This document shows, piece by piece, positions 11,863 through 23,628 of a DNA stretch of 64,000 nt (positions are counted from its first letter, which is position 1; each line of letters begins with the position of its first letter). Source of the stretch: Lethocerus indicus. Taxonomy: Eukaryota > Arthropoda > Insecta > Hemiptera > Belostomatidae. The notes under the pieces were generated by a model that was not told where the DNA came from, did not search any database, and was given only the letters and a program-made list of their open reading frames with translations. The stretch is from positions 19,367,154 to 19,431,153 of the forward strand of contig JACDQD010000002.1 in NCBI GenBank assembly GCA_019843655.1, in the 5' to 3' direction. The translations under genes and the position numbers were made by a program.

Positions 11863-14800
11863 CTCAGTCTATCCTCAACGCTCAACCGCCAACTACACTG
11901 AATCGGCTATCGCCAAGAAAACTATGAGACCGACCGTATGACATCGTTTCTTTCTGTCAACATTCAGAATCTCCCAAGTAAAAAAGGTTAATTCGATGAA
12001 TAACGAAAGATTTTGTTGGGACAAAGCGGGCATCTTTTATTGCCCAGAAGAAGCACAACGCAGGAATAGATTTACCCCACAGAAAGAACTACCACTGGTG
12101 GTAGGAATGAATGAGGTACCACATGAAGAATTTCCGAATCCAAACCGATTTATTGGAGGTATTTAAACGCGGTAAAGCAAATGGTAAGAGCTGTGAGAAA
12201 TCAGCGCTAGCTATCCTCTATACGCAGTGCAATTTACAGACATTCTTTGTTCGGAGTGAAAATAATTTGTCCTATGTACACGCTACAAACATGTATACAT
12301 GTGCTGTATTTGTATGTAGTTACGAACACAGCGCCTAATTTGTGTTTTGTAACGACTTTATGGAGAAACCGTGATAAATAACTCTCGCTTGTGTTTACAA
12401 TTTTGTACTTGTATTTCTGTGCATTTATGTCTACAAAAAAGGTGATTTTGAACCATAAAGTATAAAAAATTATAACAGAAATTTAATGGACGATTGATAA
12501 ATACGTCTATGGGTTTTATCACCGTTGTTGCTGTATCAACCATTTGTGACGCGAGGGAAATTATTGAAGGGAATACATATGAGATCATAAGCACAGAAAT
12601 TAGAATAGAACCAGAATTGGCTGCAGAAAAAAGAAAAAAGTGACTGTACAACCAGCTAAGTTGCTAAGTGCGAGAGTGATCGGTGTCGACAGACATGACA
12701 GGCACCGCCCTCTAGTAGCTGCTTAATTAAACCAGTCCCTAATATGAATTCATGTCCAATAAAACACGGATTATACACAATAATTGAAGTCCTCAGCAAG
12801 CCCTATTATGCAGTCATTCGATTCACTATTCCCGTCTAATGCCATCTAACGAAAATTTGTTCTTCCGCAACTTTTTATCTTCGTTTCAAATAATATATCT
12901 ACGCCCGTATTTATTTTAGGTATTTCCATACCGATTTTGCACAGGTGAACAGCGAGTAACTAATTTTGGTTAAAAAAGATTCGCGAAATTCGCCCAATAT
13001 AAGATACGCAAACTGATACCTATTCCAAATATACAGATTTCCAGCTAACACAAAACGTTTTGTTCCGCTAAGCACGAAATCATCATCAAACAGTTCCAGA
13101 GGCGCAAAAATAGGGGTTGATTGTATAAAATAAAATATTCGCCGTTTTATTTTTCATTTGCTTTGTTATGTACGTATTAAATCCTCATATCTATTATAAA
13201 AGGTGATTAATACTAAAATGACAATCTGCATCCACACCATTTACAGTTAAGTGAAGACAGAAGAGAGAAAATCGACATGATTACCAATTAAAGATTCATT
13301 TTGCCAACTATCTAATCTCGTATAAGTACATCAATATAAAATATATATTTTTTCGAGCTGCTGGAGGCACTTTGAGGTCGAATTTACAAGCGAAATGGAA
13401 ACTCGGCAGAATAGATGGGACCTGTTAAACGAAAAACGAGCGGTGGTGGAAACGTTAATGAAGAGTTATTTTCGCGGGGACAGATTATAGTGTTGTATTA
13501 TTATACTAAAACTCCGCTGTTAGGCGGTTCTGCGCTCGGCTCATCCATACAAATTGCGCCTTTACTTTCCCGACTGCGGAAAGGACTTGGGACGTTTGAG
13601 ATTTACAGTCCTCATCTCGAACTCTAATTAAATCAGTTCAGGATTTCTCTCGACGGGAATTGCGGAGGGGCCTTCGAACACTATATTTCGATTTAATATG
13701 ACAATCCGTTATGACTGTTTCCCCTTTGGAACGGTTACTGCGACTCGTTTCCATCCAAGTGTACCCTGTTAGTAACAAGTTACAGATAGTGCTATGGAAT
13801 TCTGACGGTTGCCGACGGACCGCCCTCTCAGAACTAGTACGACACGTGCGTGTGACACTCAATTGAAATACCGAATGATTGCTAATGGCGATTGAAAGAC
13901 GCCCAAACCGGTCTAGCCCCAAATCAGATAGCGAAAAAGAAGATTATACCGGTGATAACGTTCCAAACCGTAGTCGACTTCCCTATAAATTGACAATCAG
14001 TTGAACTGGATCATGTTTAACTGATCTATCAAAAGGAATAATGAAATCCGGCCCTTGTCATTATGCAGGGTCCCCACTCTAATGAACTCCAAAAATATCC
14101 ATTTATATTTATAAATTCCAATATAAATGAATTAAAATTTGTGCGTATAAAAGTTCATTCTAATAGTTCCTGTAAACGAACTAACAACAAAACCTAACAA
14201 CTCAAAGGTTTTTATGAACTAAATATTATTATATTATATGTGCTATTCTATTACTACATATATATTGTTATAATATTTGGCAATAACCAGTCTCCCGCTT
14301 ATCTGTTTTTACCCTCCCCCCACCCGCTTCATAGCTTCAGGATTCTTGCCTGCGTACTACCCTCGAATGCAAGAGGGGGGAACTGGATTTAGCAAGGGGG
14401 AGACTTCCTACGGTTGAACGGAGCAACGACATGAAACCTCCTGCTTAATTAATCCACGGCTCTTGATCCCATAGTCGGTTACCGAACATACTTCAACCCC
14501 CCCCCCCTCCCGTACTAGGTATACATCCCTCCGACTTATTTTTCAGTCCGCCTTACAACTTGCCCAAGATTTCCTACCAATCATTTTACGCTCTTTATTG
14601 ATACTTCAATATTTTAAACGCTCGGATCTATAAATGGAAATTGTATTTACTAAGATATTTATTTTTATCACACCAAAACCCACTTAACCCACTCTTGTTC
14701 CAGTATTGACTCTGGCTATTTTATAAACTAGCAGTTCCAGGAACCAACACGGTTTGGATCAAGTCGATGTTTGTATTACGTTCATCGTAGCTTAGACTGA

Positions 14801-16182
14801 TGATCTTATGAATTGACAATAGTTATTTGCGACGGTGAGCTAAGTGCGCGCGATCCGATTCATAATCAGAGCTCAATATTTATCGTATCATCCGCTCTGC
14901 CAGCAACTACTGCGAAGATCATCCGCCCGAACTGCACCTTGGATAAAGCGATCGCAATTGCTTGAAAACAAATACTCTATATTAAATTGGACTCAGGCTT
15001 ATTTAAACATTGATCTTTAATAAAACCGTCGATGGCAATTGTTTCTGTGAATCTACCGAAATAACTGGATAATAATCTTTTTATAACATCTCCCAGTACC
15101 TGTACATCGGCTCAGGGACATGGGTTGCCCAATAGGCATACAAACGTTTATAACCCGCATTCATATCTAAGTTTTCCTTGGAGGACTTTAATTTATATAA
15201 TGTACATGGGTACAACGGTTTTGGAACGAACTTTCTTCTTACTATAGCGTGATAGAGTATGGGAAAGGTATATGTTACTCTTTCACAATACATCTAAAAG
15301 ATGATAGTAATTCCTAATTATAGAGGTTTAAGATTTGACAGTCATAAAGAAATTCTGATGCAAATGGAAATTGTAAGTGTGTTTCAAACGATGAGGCGTT
15401 TTATGCAGTTGGTAATATTACAATTACTGGGTGTTCAAAATAAACGCCGTCGGGACGATATAACTACAAGTAAGTAGACCTTATAAATATCAGCCGTGGT
15501 ATGTTCTCAAGAGTCCGTTACACTTCTATAATTATAATTGTCTTAAAACGGCGAACAAAGCGAAACTGTTGTCCGGGTAGTGGTGGTGGTGAAATAAGTC
15601 ACCGGTTTGGCTAGCATGTCATGACAGCCAGCTCAGCTCTGTCTATAAATAATGCCTCCGCTGCACGCGAATCTTAGCAACCCCAAGTCCCCTCGGTAAG
15701 CCTCTTCCTAACGTTCTCTTGACCTAAAATTAAGTTTGCTACTGTTTTCAAATAAATCTTCAGTCCCGAGAAAAACGCCCGAATATATTTTTCACTCCCG
15801 AAAAGAATAAAATTCTATATTAGTGTTATATTTATTTAAACAAATTATAAAACAACAATATAAAATAAAATGTGGAAGCAATATGTCCCGTAAAAAAATG
15901 TGTAAGGAGACATATCTTATTTTTTCTGGGGATGCTTATTAACAGGTAATTATAAAAACATCGTAAAAAAGATAGTGTGCCTAAGCGCTTAACTATTACT
16001 AATGGAACGCTAATGATGATGGCGAGAAGTCCAAAACTAACACTGATCACAGACGGGAGAAAACTAAATTAAGTATTGTTATTGAACACTTATGAGTTAT
16101 TGAGTTATAATTCACGTGAAAAAGAAGTACGTAGTCATTTAAAATGTAAAACATGATGTAATTAAGTCCATAACATGGCTAA
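11863..16182. other. Intergenic region without a supported gene
   Basis: Upstream flank of the glypican promoter. Short open frames on both strands (for example 13415-13627 plus and 13638-13922 minus) have no recognisable domain or splice context. An 11-base C run lies at 14497-14507. Nothing else could be supported. Confidence 0.5.
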
Positions 16183-16356
16183 AAAGAATACTATATCTGG
16201 CTAACATTCCAAGAAACCACAAGAAGTGGAATTTTATCCCTGGTCCTTTTCTTTGAATCAACATCTTTGGAATGGTTAGATTCATTGAAACAAGAAGATT
16301 TGCAATTCATTAATAATCCTTCAGTTAAAGACGTTCGTGCCGCCCAAGTTACCTAA
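16183..16356 (+). other. Uncharacterised 57-codon open frame
   Basis: An open stretch bounded by TAA on both sides reads as a protein-like segment rich in Leu, Glu and Phe (for example SLVLFFESTSLEWLDSLKQE). It has no ATG and no convincing acceptor: the only nearby AG follows a poor pyrimidine tract. It could be a terminal exon of an unseen plus-strand gene, a decayed coding piece, or chance. The family is not recognised. Confidence 0.2.
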
Positions 16357-18936
16357 ACACCATGGGGAGTTTCCTACCTTCAGACATAATGCAATTTCAA
16401 ACCACTTTATTTGGTGTTTTCAGGTTCGCGTGTTCTGGCCCCTTAAGTCATTCGTGTTTTTGAAAAAACCGGTTAAGTGCTTCGCTAAATCTGAAGTTCA
16501 TGGAAGCCAAATTTTCTGATAAGGCTGAAGTAAATAAATTCCATTTAACTTTTTTGCCTTCCCATGTAAATTCTTGAGAATTCACACTTCGAAATAAAGT
16601 AGTAGATACTTATTTCCTTACATCAATTAGTATAAAATAGTAAACAATTTTCGACTAAGGAAAAAGTGTAGTTGTTCTTTACTTCATTCTATTCATTTGA
16701 AATGATAAAATAACAACATTTCAAAGACATATAAAAAAAATAAAAGTTTGGGATAAACTGGTATGTGTTAATATTAATCTAAAGAGAAAGTTAAACAATA
16801 TATGTGCCAACTTTACCAATACCAATACTTTTGTATTGTGATGTACACCTATCACCCATTGTGACAATGAACATCATAAAAAAGTATGTTGTAAAATAGC
16901 TTACACATAGATTGCTTTGGAAGAATGATTACAATGTTTTGTTAGTTCTATTCTGTGTACAATCAAGTGTTACAGTTATAAGTAGATTTATGTACTTATG
17001 TAACTAATGCAACATAATCAAAGCCATGTTATTTTAGAATAACACAGTAATGATCTACTACACCCAGGATGTTTTAGCATTCAATATTATAAATATATAA
17101 ATTAAATATTAAAAACAATTTTTAAAAATTTTAAATATGTAGTTTAGCATGGTCTGCTACAGTTTCACATAAAATTTAAGCAAATATTTGTTATTTTATA
17201 CTAGTTCCTTAGACAAAAAAAACATAAGAAGGTAAAAGTTAAATTATTTGATAAGCTACAACAAATTTAAAATATATGTAATATTTAGGACCCAGACTTG
17301 GAACTCTAGAATTACTTCTTCACTTTTAAAGTACAACAAAATTACATAAAAATAAAAAATAAGATTCAGAAACCTTAGCGCATAAAATTTCTTCATAAAT
17401 ATTTACTTTTACTTTAATTCCACAAATAAATAAAATTATCCTTTTCAACATCCATTTAATCATTATGTTAAGTTAGAGAATCATAAATTGTATTCCATCC
17501 TGTGTCATATATTATATCATATGCTATCATATACTGAATAATTATTCATTTTATAGTGTGCTATTTTAAAATTCTCCATAATTAGTTTTGAACTGTACAT
17601 AGTTATATCGCAGCATGAATAAAATTTTAAATTATCCCAAATTATGTTCATAGTAAAACAGAATTATTCCAACATTATTCAGAAATATTTGCCCATAGCT
17701 GAAAATGGTATATGCGTTCTGGAAAGTGAAATGAGGTCCTGTGGGAGGGGGATATCAAATGGTGCCAAGAAATGGTATTCTATTTTTGCCTCTTTTGGTA
17801 GACATGCAATTTGGGAGCCAAAGTGATAATACAGTTCACATTGTGTTCATGTATATATAATAATGTAATATATCTTAATAATCAATTAATAAATATAAGT
17901 CCATACTATTATAAGTTTTTAATATTATTAAATGAATTAATTACATCCTAGCCCTCACCAAATGTTACGTGGTACCTATAAAATTCTAACACGTCATAAT
18001 CTGTGAATAATATTGCTTGAAATGTTTGAATAAATAAATGCATATAAAAATTCGACACCATTACATTTTCATTTCTAAATTATTGAAATATCCTAGATCA
18101 AAGAATCACTATTGGCAGGCAGTACATGCAGAAAGTTTCATTAAGTTCACTGCAATATTGCATCACAGTTCATAAACTATGTACCTCAGTACATAAATAA
18201 ATATACATATCACAATTCCATAAGGTTAGGTAAATTAAGAATCATCATTAAAGACAGATTCTGAATTTGTGTTTTTATATTTACTAGAATACTACAATGA
18301 TTAGAGTTAACATGCATACTACTATTATTTGCATAAAAACAATTATATTTTTTTATTTTAAAATAAGAAAGAAGATGTGATGGTTTTACTAGATATTGGA
18401 AATCAATTCTGACTTTTTTTTAATTAAATGCTTATATATCATAAGAAATTATGAATTCACCATGTATGTTAGACACATACATATAATATTTATAATAAAG
18501 TTATTATGTTTTTTTTATAAAATCATCTATTCTGCAGAAATTCAATTCATGCATTTAAAGTGTAATGCCATCATCCAATTTGTACACTAGACCTTTGATA
18601 ATTATTGTAATTAGCAAAGACTGAAGAATGATAATTTTTTCTTTCTGTTAATACTATTGATCTAACTGATAAATTGATCTAATTTATCAGCCAAATAAGT
18701 TCATATTCACACATTAATTAACTGCAATAACATTAAAAAGAGAACAACAAATAACAGAAAATCAATATCACCTACACCAAGAAAACAAGTTAAATAATGT
18801 TTAATTTTATAATTGAAAAGTGAAAATAAGTAATTTAATTATACTTAATATGAGGTAAACTCATAAGTAATAACTTGATAATATAATAAAAATGCGAATA
18901 TTCTAGAAAAATGTAATAATTTGTATTGCAAATTAC
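16357..18936. other. AT-rich block, possible transcription unit
   Basis: Markedly more AT-rich than the sequence on either side, similar to the blocks that contain NDUFS8 and PHLDB. Apart from a GC-richer island at 17690-17823, no coding exon could be supported. It may be intron plus 3' UTR of the minus-strand gene that seems to start near 19.15 kb. Confidence 0.35.
17690..17823 (-). other. GC-richer island, possible terminal exon
   Basis: This segment stands out from the surrounding AT-rich DNA. On the minus strand it contains a strong acceptor-like tract (CCCCCTCCCACAG, ending near 17736) followed by 20 open codons to TAA in the phase that would fit the donor at 18937. A second minus frame stays open for over 55 codons across the whole island, and the plus strand is open too. 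It may be a small terminal exon, a conserved UTR element, or a retained fragment. The product is not recognised. Confidence 0.25.
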
Positions 18937-18992
18937 CTAATTTTGCTGATTCCTAACCCATTAGGTCTTCTGGCTTGGGATTCATTAAACAT
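18937..18992 (-). CDS. Candidate first coding exon of an unidentified gene
   Basis: ATG at 18992 opens MFNESQARRPNGLGISKI and the exon ends in a good donor (AG|GTAATT) in phase 2. It lies about 150 bases downstream, on the minus strand, of promoter-like motifs at 19161-19188. Splicing to the island acceptor near 17736 would keep the frame and give a protein of only about 39 residues, but that joining is a guess. An upstream ATG near 19046 starts a short overlapping frame. The protein family is not recognised. Confidence 0.35.
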
Positions 18993-19160
18993 GCTTCTTA
19001 GGGCACTTCCTGGTTATAATTAAACCACAACACGTGAAAAACATAACTTTAAACACTTTGATACAGATTTAACAAAAACGGAGGGCACATTTGAAAGTAC
19101 ACAAATTAAGATTTACCGGAACAAAGAGAAGCGCTTTTTTTCTGGCCGGTTACTAAATTA

Positions 19161-19188
19161 GAAAATGGCGGCGCCCTCAGTGTTACCA
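19161..19188 (-). promoter_or_regulatory. Housekeeping-type promoter motifs (GGTAACACTG, GCCGCCATTTTC)
   Basis: On the minus strand TGGTAACACTG (19188-19178) is followed by GCCGCCATTTTC (19172-19161). The first resembles Drosophila core promoter Motif 1 (YGGTCACACTR) with one change. The same ten bases GGTAACACTG occur, in the same orientation, just upstream of the NDUFS8 ATG. The second is the complement of the AAATGGCGGC type seen at housekeeping promoters. Confidence 0.45.
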
Positions 19189-19308
19189 TGCATGGACGAA
19201 AATTTTAATTTTTTGTAGGATTTATGCTTTAATAGGGTTATCTTTTTATGTAATATTTTTTCTTTTCCATATCCATCACGTTTGTTTACACATTATTAAA
19301 AATTGATT

Positions 19309-19596
19309 TTACATATCTGTTTGGCCACATTTCTTCTCTGCTTCAAGGAGGACTTCTTTATACCCGAGGCCTTTTGGCCTCTTTTTCGCTTTTACAAAAT
19401 CATATTTCAATTCCCATTCTACTTGTCTACATAGTTTGACGCTGGCGTCAGAGTTTGCCGGGACATGAAATATACATATGGCTTCGTGGGACGTTTTATC
19501 TATAAAGACTGTGCGTTGGTAGGATGGCTGGGGGAGGACACCTGTTGCTCCCTCGCCCTCTAATATCCGCTCGTTATCACGTAGACCTTCCACCGT
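19309..19596 (-). other. Unidentified 95-codon open frame
   Basis: A minus-strand frame, open from just after a TGA near 19597 to a TAA at 19309, has balanced, protein-like composition. It has a hydrophobic stretch (EAICIFHVP) and a Lys-rich C-terminus (AKKRPKGLGYKE). The first possible start is GTG, so this would have to be a terminal exon or a fragment, but no convincing acceptor lies between the TGA and the open part. Its GC content exceeds that of the neighbouring AT-rich block. I do not recognise the family. Confidence 0.25.
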
Positions 19597-22380
19597 TCAA
19601 AGTCTATTCCGTTACAATATGCACAACCCGGGCGGGCCCGCTTAACATTGCGTAGCCTCATTTATGCAATCTAGGATCCTCCCCTCGAGGCTAACTCAAG
19701 CGGCTTCCCCATATGTTCCATGATCAGGCCTGATGGCCACATTGATCGCTCATTCACAGGTTTCTGGATTATCTCCTTAGTCGTATTCGTATGATTTCGC
19801 ATCTCTCTCCCTCTTCCCTCTATGGGTCTTTCTCTGCCGAGAGGTATTATTATAATGTATTATAAAATATTTTCGTATTGATCTTATTTATCATTATGTA
19901 ACTTCTCAAGTCCCCTTCTTCCGTAACTTCGCTAACCCCTATATCGTAAATTTCATAATGTAGCACAGTATAACTCATAAAAATACACCACTTTAATAGG
20001 TTGTTTTACTGAGGAAATGAACCCGGGCGGGAACTTCGATTATAGACTGTGGCGGCCCTTTGGCCAGGATGTCGGGAACTTTTGTAGCAAGTTTATCTGA
20101 GAGCTTTCCCGAAAACGGTAGTTTTAGTAGAAGCGTAGCACCCATCGATTCCAACTTGGCTACGAAAGTTGGTTTTGTGCTAAAGCTGCGGTCGTCCTCA
20201 CTCCACACTTTTAATTTTCGATTCAGATCAATTTTTCAGCCTGGCTCTGGAACTGACGCCGGGTTTGTATGGAAACTTTTTTCTAATACAACTTTATTTA
20301 AAAACATACTTGTTTATATCACCACTGTAGGACATGTTACCGATTTCAGTTATACGTTTTTTATACATTTTCGATTTGCTTAACATTTAATTTCGATTAC
20401 TATAGAAAAACGTTTTCGTATTAATTTTTGACAGAACTTAGACTTTTAGGGTTGTAGCTGATGATTGGTCATACCTTCGAAACCTGTAAAAATTACATTT
20501 AGAAACATTCTACCCATTGAAGCCTACATGATGCCAAAGAGTATATAGTAGAAAAGGTCAATTGTCAATCTTGAAGTTCTAGAATTAATACATGTTTTAT
20601 ATTTTTTTTCGAACTTGTACTAATTAATCGAGATCTTCGTAAACTCCAGAAAGCTTAAAAAGGAATATATTACATTATTAAAAACACTTAAAGTGGCCAG
20701 TGCTGTATTCCCACCGCAGTGATAAATGAAATCGTTTGTAACTCAAAGCGGAGACTCCCGCTACCGTCTTTGCGCTGTCCTGAAGGCTCGATTTTTACCA
20801 ATTAAAACTTTTCGCAGCTCATTTGTTGCAACGAACTCAATGAGCAAGTTTTTCCGGCAGTTGCTACATTTTAATTAGGAGTGTTAAAAGCGAGACTACA
20901 ATAAATAAGAAGGGGAAAGTTTTGACTGGATTGGGAATTTTAGCCGGTAAGGGAATTTCAAGGCGGAAGAGTTAGCGATGAAACGTAATTGGAAGCAATC
21001 CTCAATCCAATTATGAAAATTATTTGGAAAAAATAATTTAGTCATTAATATAAGAATAATAGTATAACACCTGTCCCGTTTATTTGAAGTTACAAATTAT
21101 CGCAAATGTATTATTATTCTCTTCAATTTGTCTTCCCAATCCAATGTGTCGTTTTCGATGTGACTGTGGTCTATTTACTAAAACCGCTAAATTAGAGCGG
21201 TGGCGAAATATGCGATCGGCTATGCGGTGATCACAACGACCAGTCTCTACGATACATTTAAAATATTTTATCCACGGATAAATAAATCACCACCGTCTCA
21301 TAAAGTGTTTCTCTCGTGGCACCAAAGTAATATTTTTCACTAATGCAAGTTGAGAGTGAGAAGGCTGGCACGGGGGACGATTCTCTGTCTTTGGCCCGGC
21401 CTATTTCTGAAACTCCGTACTGCCAAACACAGTGAGACTCACAAAAATTGGAGTGTTGTTACAAGTAAAGGGAGTATTTCAATACGCGTCCTATATCGAT
21501 ATTTTATTTTTCCTTATAATAATTGTACATCATTTTGTTCCCTAAATAAATTTCTTCTCAGTATAGGCTAGAATAATGGGCCAACATAACTAGTTCCTTT
21601 AATTATCCTAAACGCTGCTATCATAATTGTTTATTGATTCAATAGCTAATTCTAAGTGATCGGAATCCCGCCACTACAGCCTGGTATACACCGGTATATC
21701 TTCTCTGGAAATTTGAGCCCTCCAAAAGGTGCCAAAGCTTTAATGTTCTAGTACCTGTTCCTGAACTGTATAGTCACACTTTAGTTAAATAGTTCTGTGC
21801 TAAGCTGAAGACATAAATGGGCGATAGAGGCTGCAAAACACGTTTTTATGAAAGGACACTTGAACATTGCGGAATTTGTGTGTCAGCCTTTCAGGCTCCA
21901 CCTCCACTAATCGATGTTTCACAATACAAGTTGTTACCCGGCCAGAGAGTAACAAAGAATAAAAACCGACGGGTGAAAAAACGTGTCCCCTTATCATTTA
22001 TTTTGTTGTCAGTGTGGAAAGGTATCGTTTGTCGGGAAGTTTTTCTCCCTCTCCCTCTCCCAGGACCATGTTTATTGGCAATGACGGATTTGGCGATAGG
22101 GAACAATGGGCCATACAATGGGGCGCCTCCCTCTTTTGTTTCACCACCAACCGTTCTTTAGGCCAACGCTCGTTTGTTCTTCCGGATGTATTTGGTCCTA
22201 AGATAGGTCGGTGTCGACTATTCAACATCATAAGTAGAATTCGTTTGTCATTTTCTTACCAGTCACTGACCGACTCTGGATTTAAAGATCCCTCTGTTTT
22301 TGCCCCCTTGAACTTTTTAGGTCTTTTTACTATAGAAAACGTAAACTTTAATGAGGCCTAAACAAACCCTCTTTGGAACA
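19597..22380. other. Intergenic region with short two-strand open frames
   Basis: Several frames of 65-115 codons overlap here on both strands (for example near 19993-20240 and 21817-22361). None has a recognisable domain or splice context, so they are not called as genes. Composition is mixed and less AT-rich than the blocks on either side. Confidence 0.4.
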
Positions 22381-23628
22381 GGAATGAAGTTCTTTCTAAT
22401 TATTGGACTCTCAGATTTCAGCCCAAAAATGAGGTTAAAATTACGAAAAAATACATTAAAATATATACATTCATAAATAAATTAAGATATTTATTAAGAT
22501 TGTAATATTATTAATCATTCAAAATGAATGGTAAATAATTATGTGCAATACTAGTAACTAAGTAGTAAGGCTCTTGGACTGTGGGCCACAAAAATTGTCA
22601 CAATACAGTTATTAAAAATAAATGATAGTTTAAGATATTTATGGAGGTCTGTAGGACCAGAAAATGATATATGATTCTCCTCACACTTGCCAATTTAATA
22701 CATTTTTGTGTCATAGGTTAACAAAGTATAGTTCTAAATCAATGCTCTTATAGAGCTTCAAGAGAAAATCTTTAATCTAAAAATGATTCCACTTCCAGAA
22801 TTAATTGACAATCTTTCCCCTAAATAAATACCTAGGCTAAGTAAGATCTAGGCTAATAAACAGCATTTTTTTTAAATTTGAAACAAATTTAATTTAACTT
22901 TTTAAATAAGTTAATGATTGGTTATATAAATAAACACAGACACGCCGAGAATATATATTCAAAAATTATTTATAAATAGTATAGAGCTTTTCTGAGCTCT
23001 AAACAAAACACAATAAAATATGGTAGTGAAAACGAAATTCATTATAAAAAATTATAACTGAAATAAAATAAAACAACAATGGAAAGGCATATGAATGAAA
23101 ATGTAGATATAAAATGTGGGCCTAATGAAGCATGATTATCAAATGAAGAGTCAACATAAAATTATTGGTGTCTACCCTTTTCTGGCACAGGATTTTGACT
23201 GAAAAATATCTTTAGAAGTTATTTAATTAAAAACAATGTTATGACATTTATATGTTAATATAGGAGTATAGATAATAATATGATATTCAAACATGCTTCA
23301 GAAAGAAAGTGCTAGTGGGTAAGCATACATACGTCAAATAACTGTTTATTTGAATACTACAAATTTAACTCCCTAATTTAAAATTATTTGAAATGTAGTC
23401 TCAGTTTTGGTTCACAGAGATATAACATTTTTAACAATGTAATCTAACACAAAGCATGACAAGCCAATAAATATTTGTTATGGTCAGTAGAATATTATGA
23501 AGGAATTCTTCGAATAATATTTCCAACTTCACAACATTAGTTTATTACACTGTAACATTAATTTAACAATCATATTCCAACTATAATTATCCTTTTGTAC
23601 AACCTATACTGTCTACTGATTTATTGAA
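22381..23628. other. AT-rich 3' flank of NDUFS8
   Basis: No exon is supported. On the minus strand an AATAAA signal lies four bases past the NDUFS8 stop (23625-23620), with others further down, so the transcript probably ends within this stretch. Confidence 0.4.

Noticed and set aside
15832..16050. Hydrophobic minus-strand 72-codon frame
   Set aside because: AT-driven Phe/Leu/Ile composition, no start or splice support; not considered a membrane protein.
19993..20383. Overlapping 71- to 107-codon frames on both strands
   Set aside because: Neither translation is recognisable and no acceptor/donor fits. Kept only as part of the intergenic description.
21817..22361. Open frames up to 115 codons on plus and 77 on minus
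   Set aside because: No domain, unusual composition, no splice sites supporting an exon.
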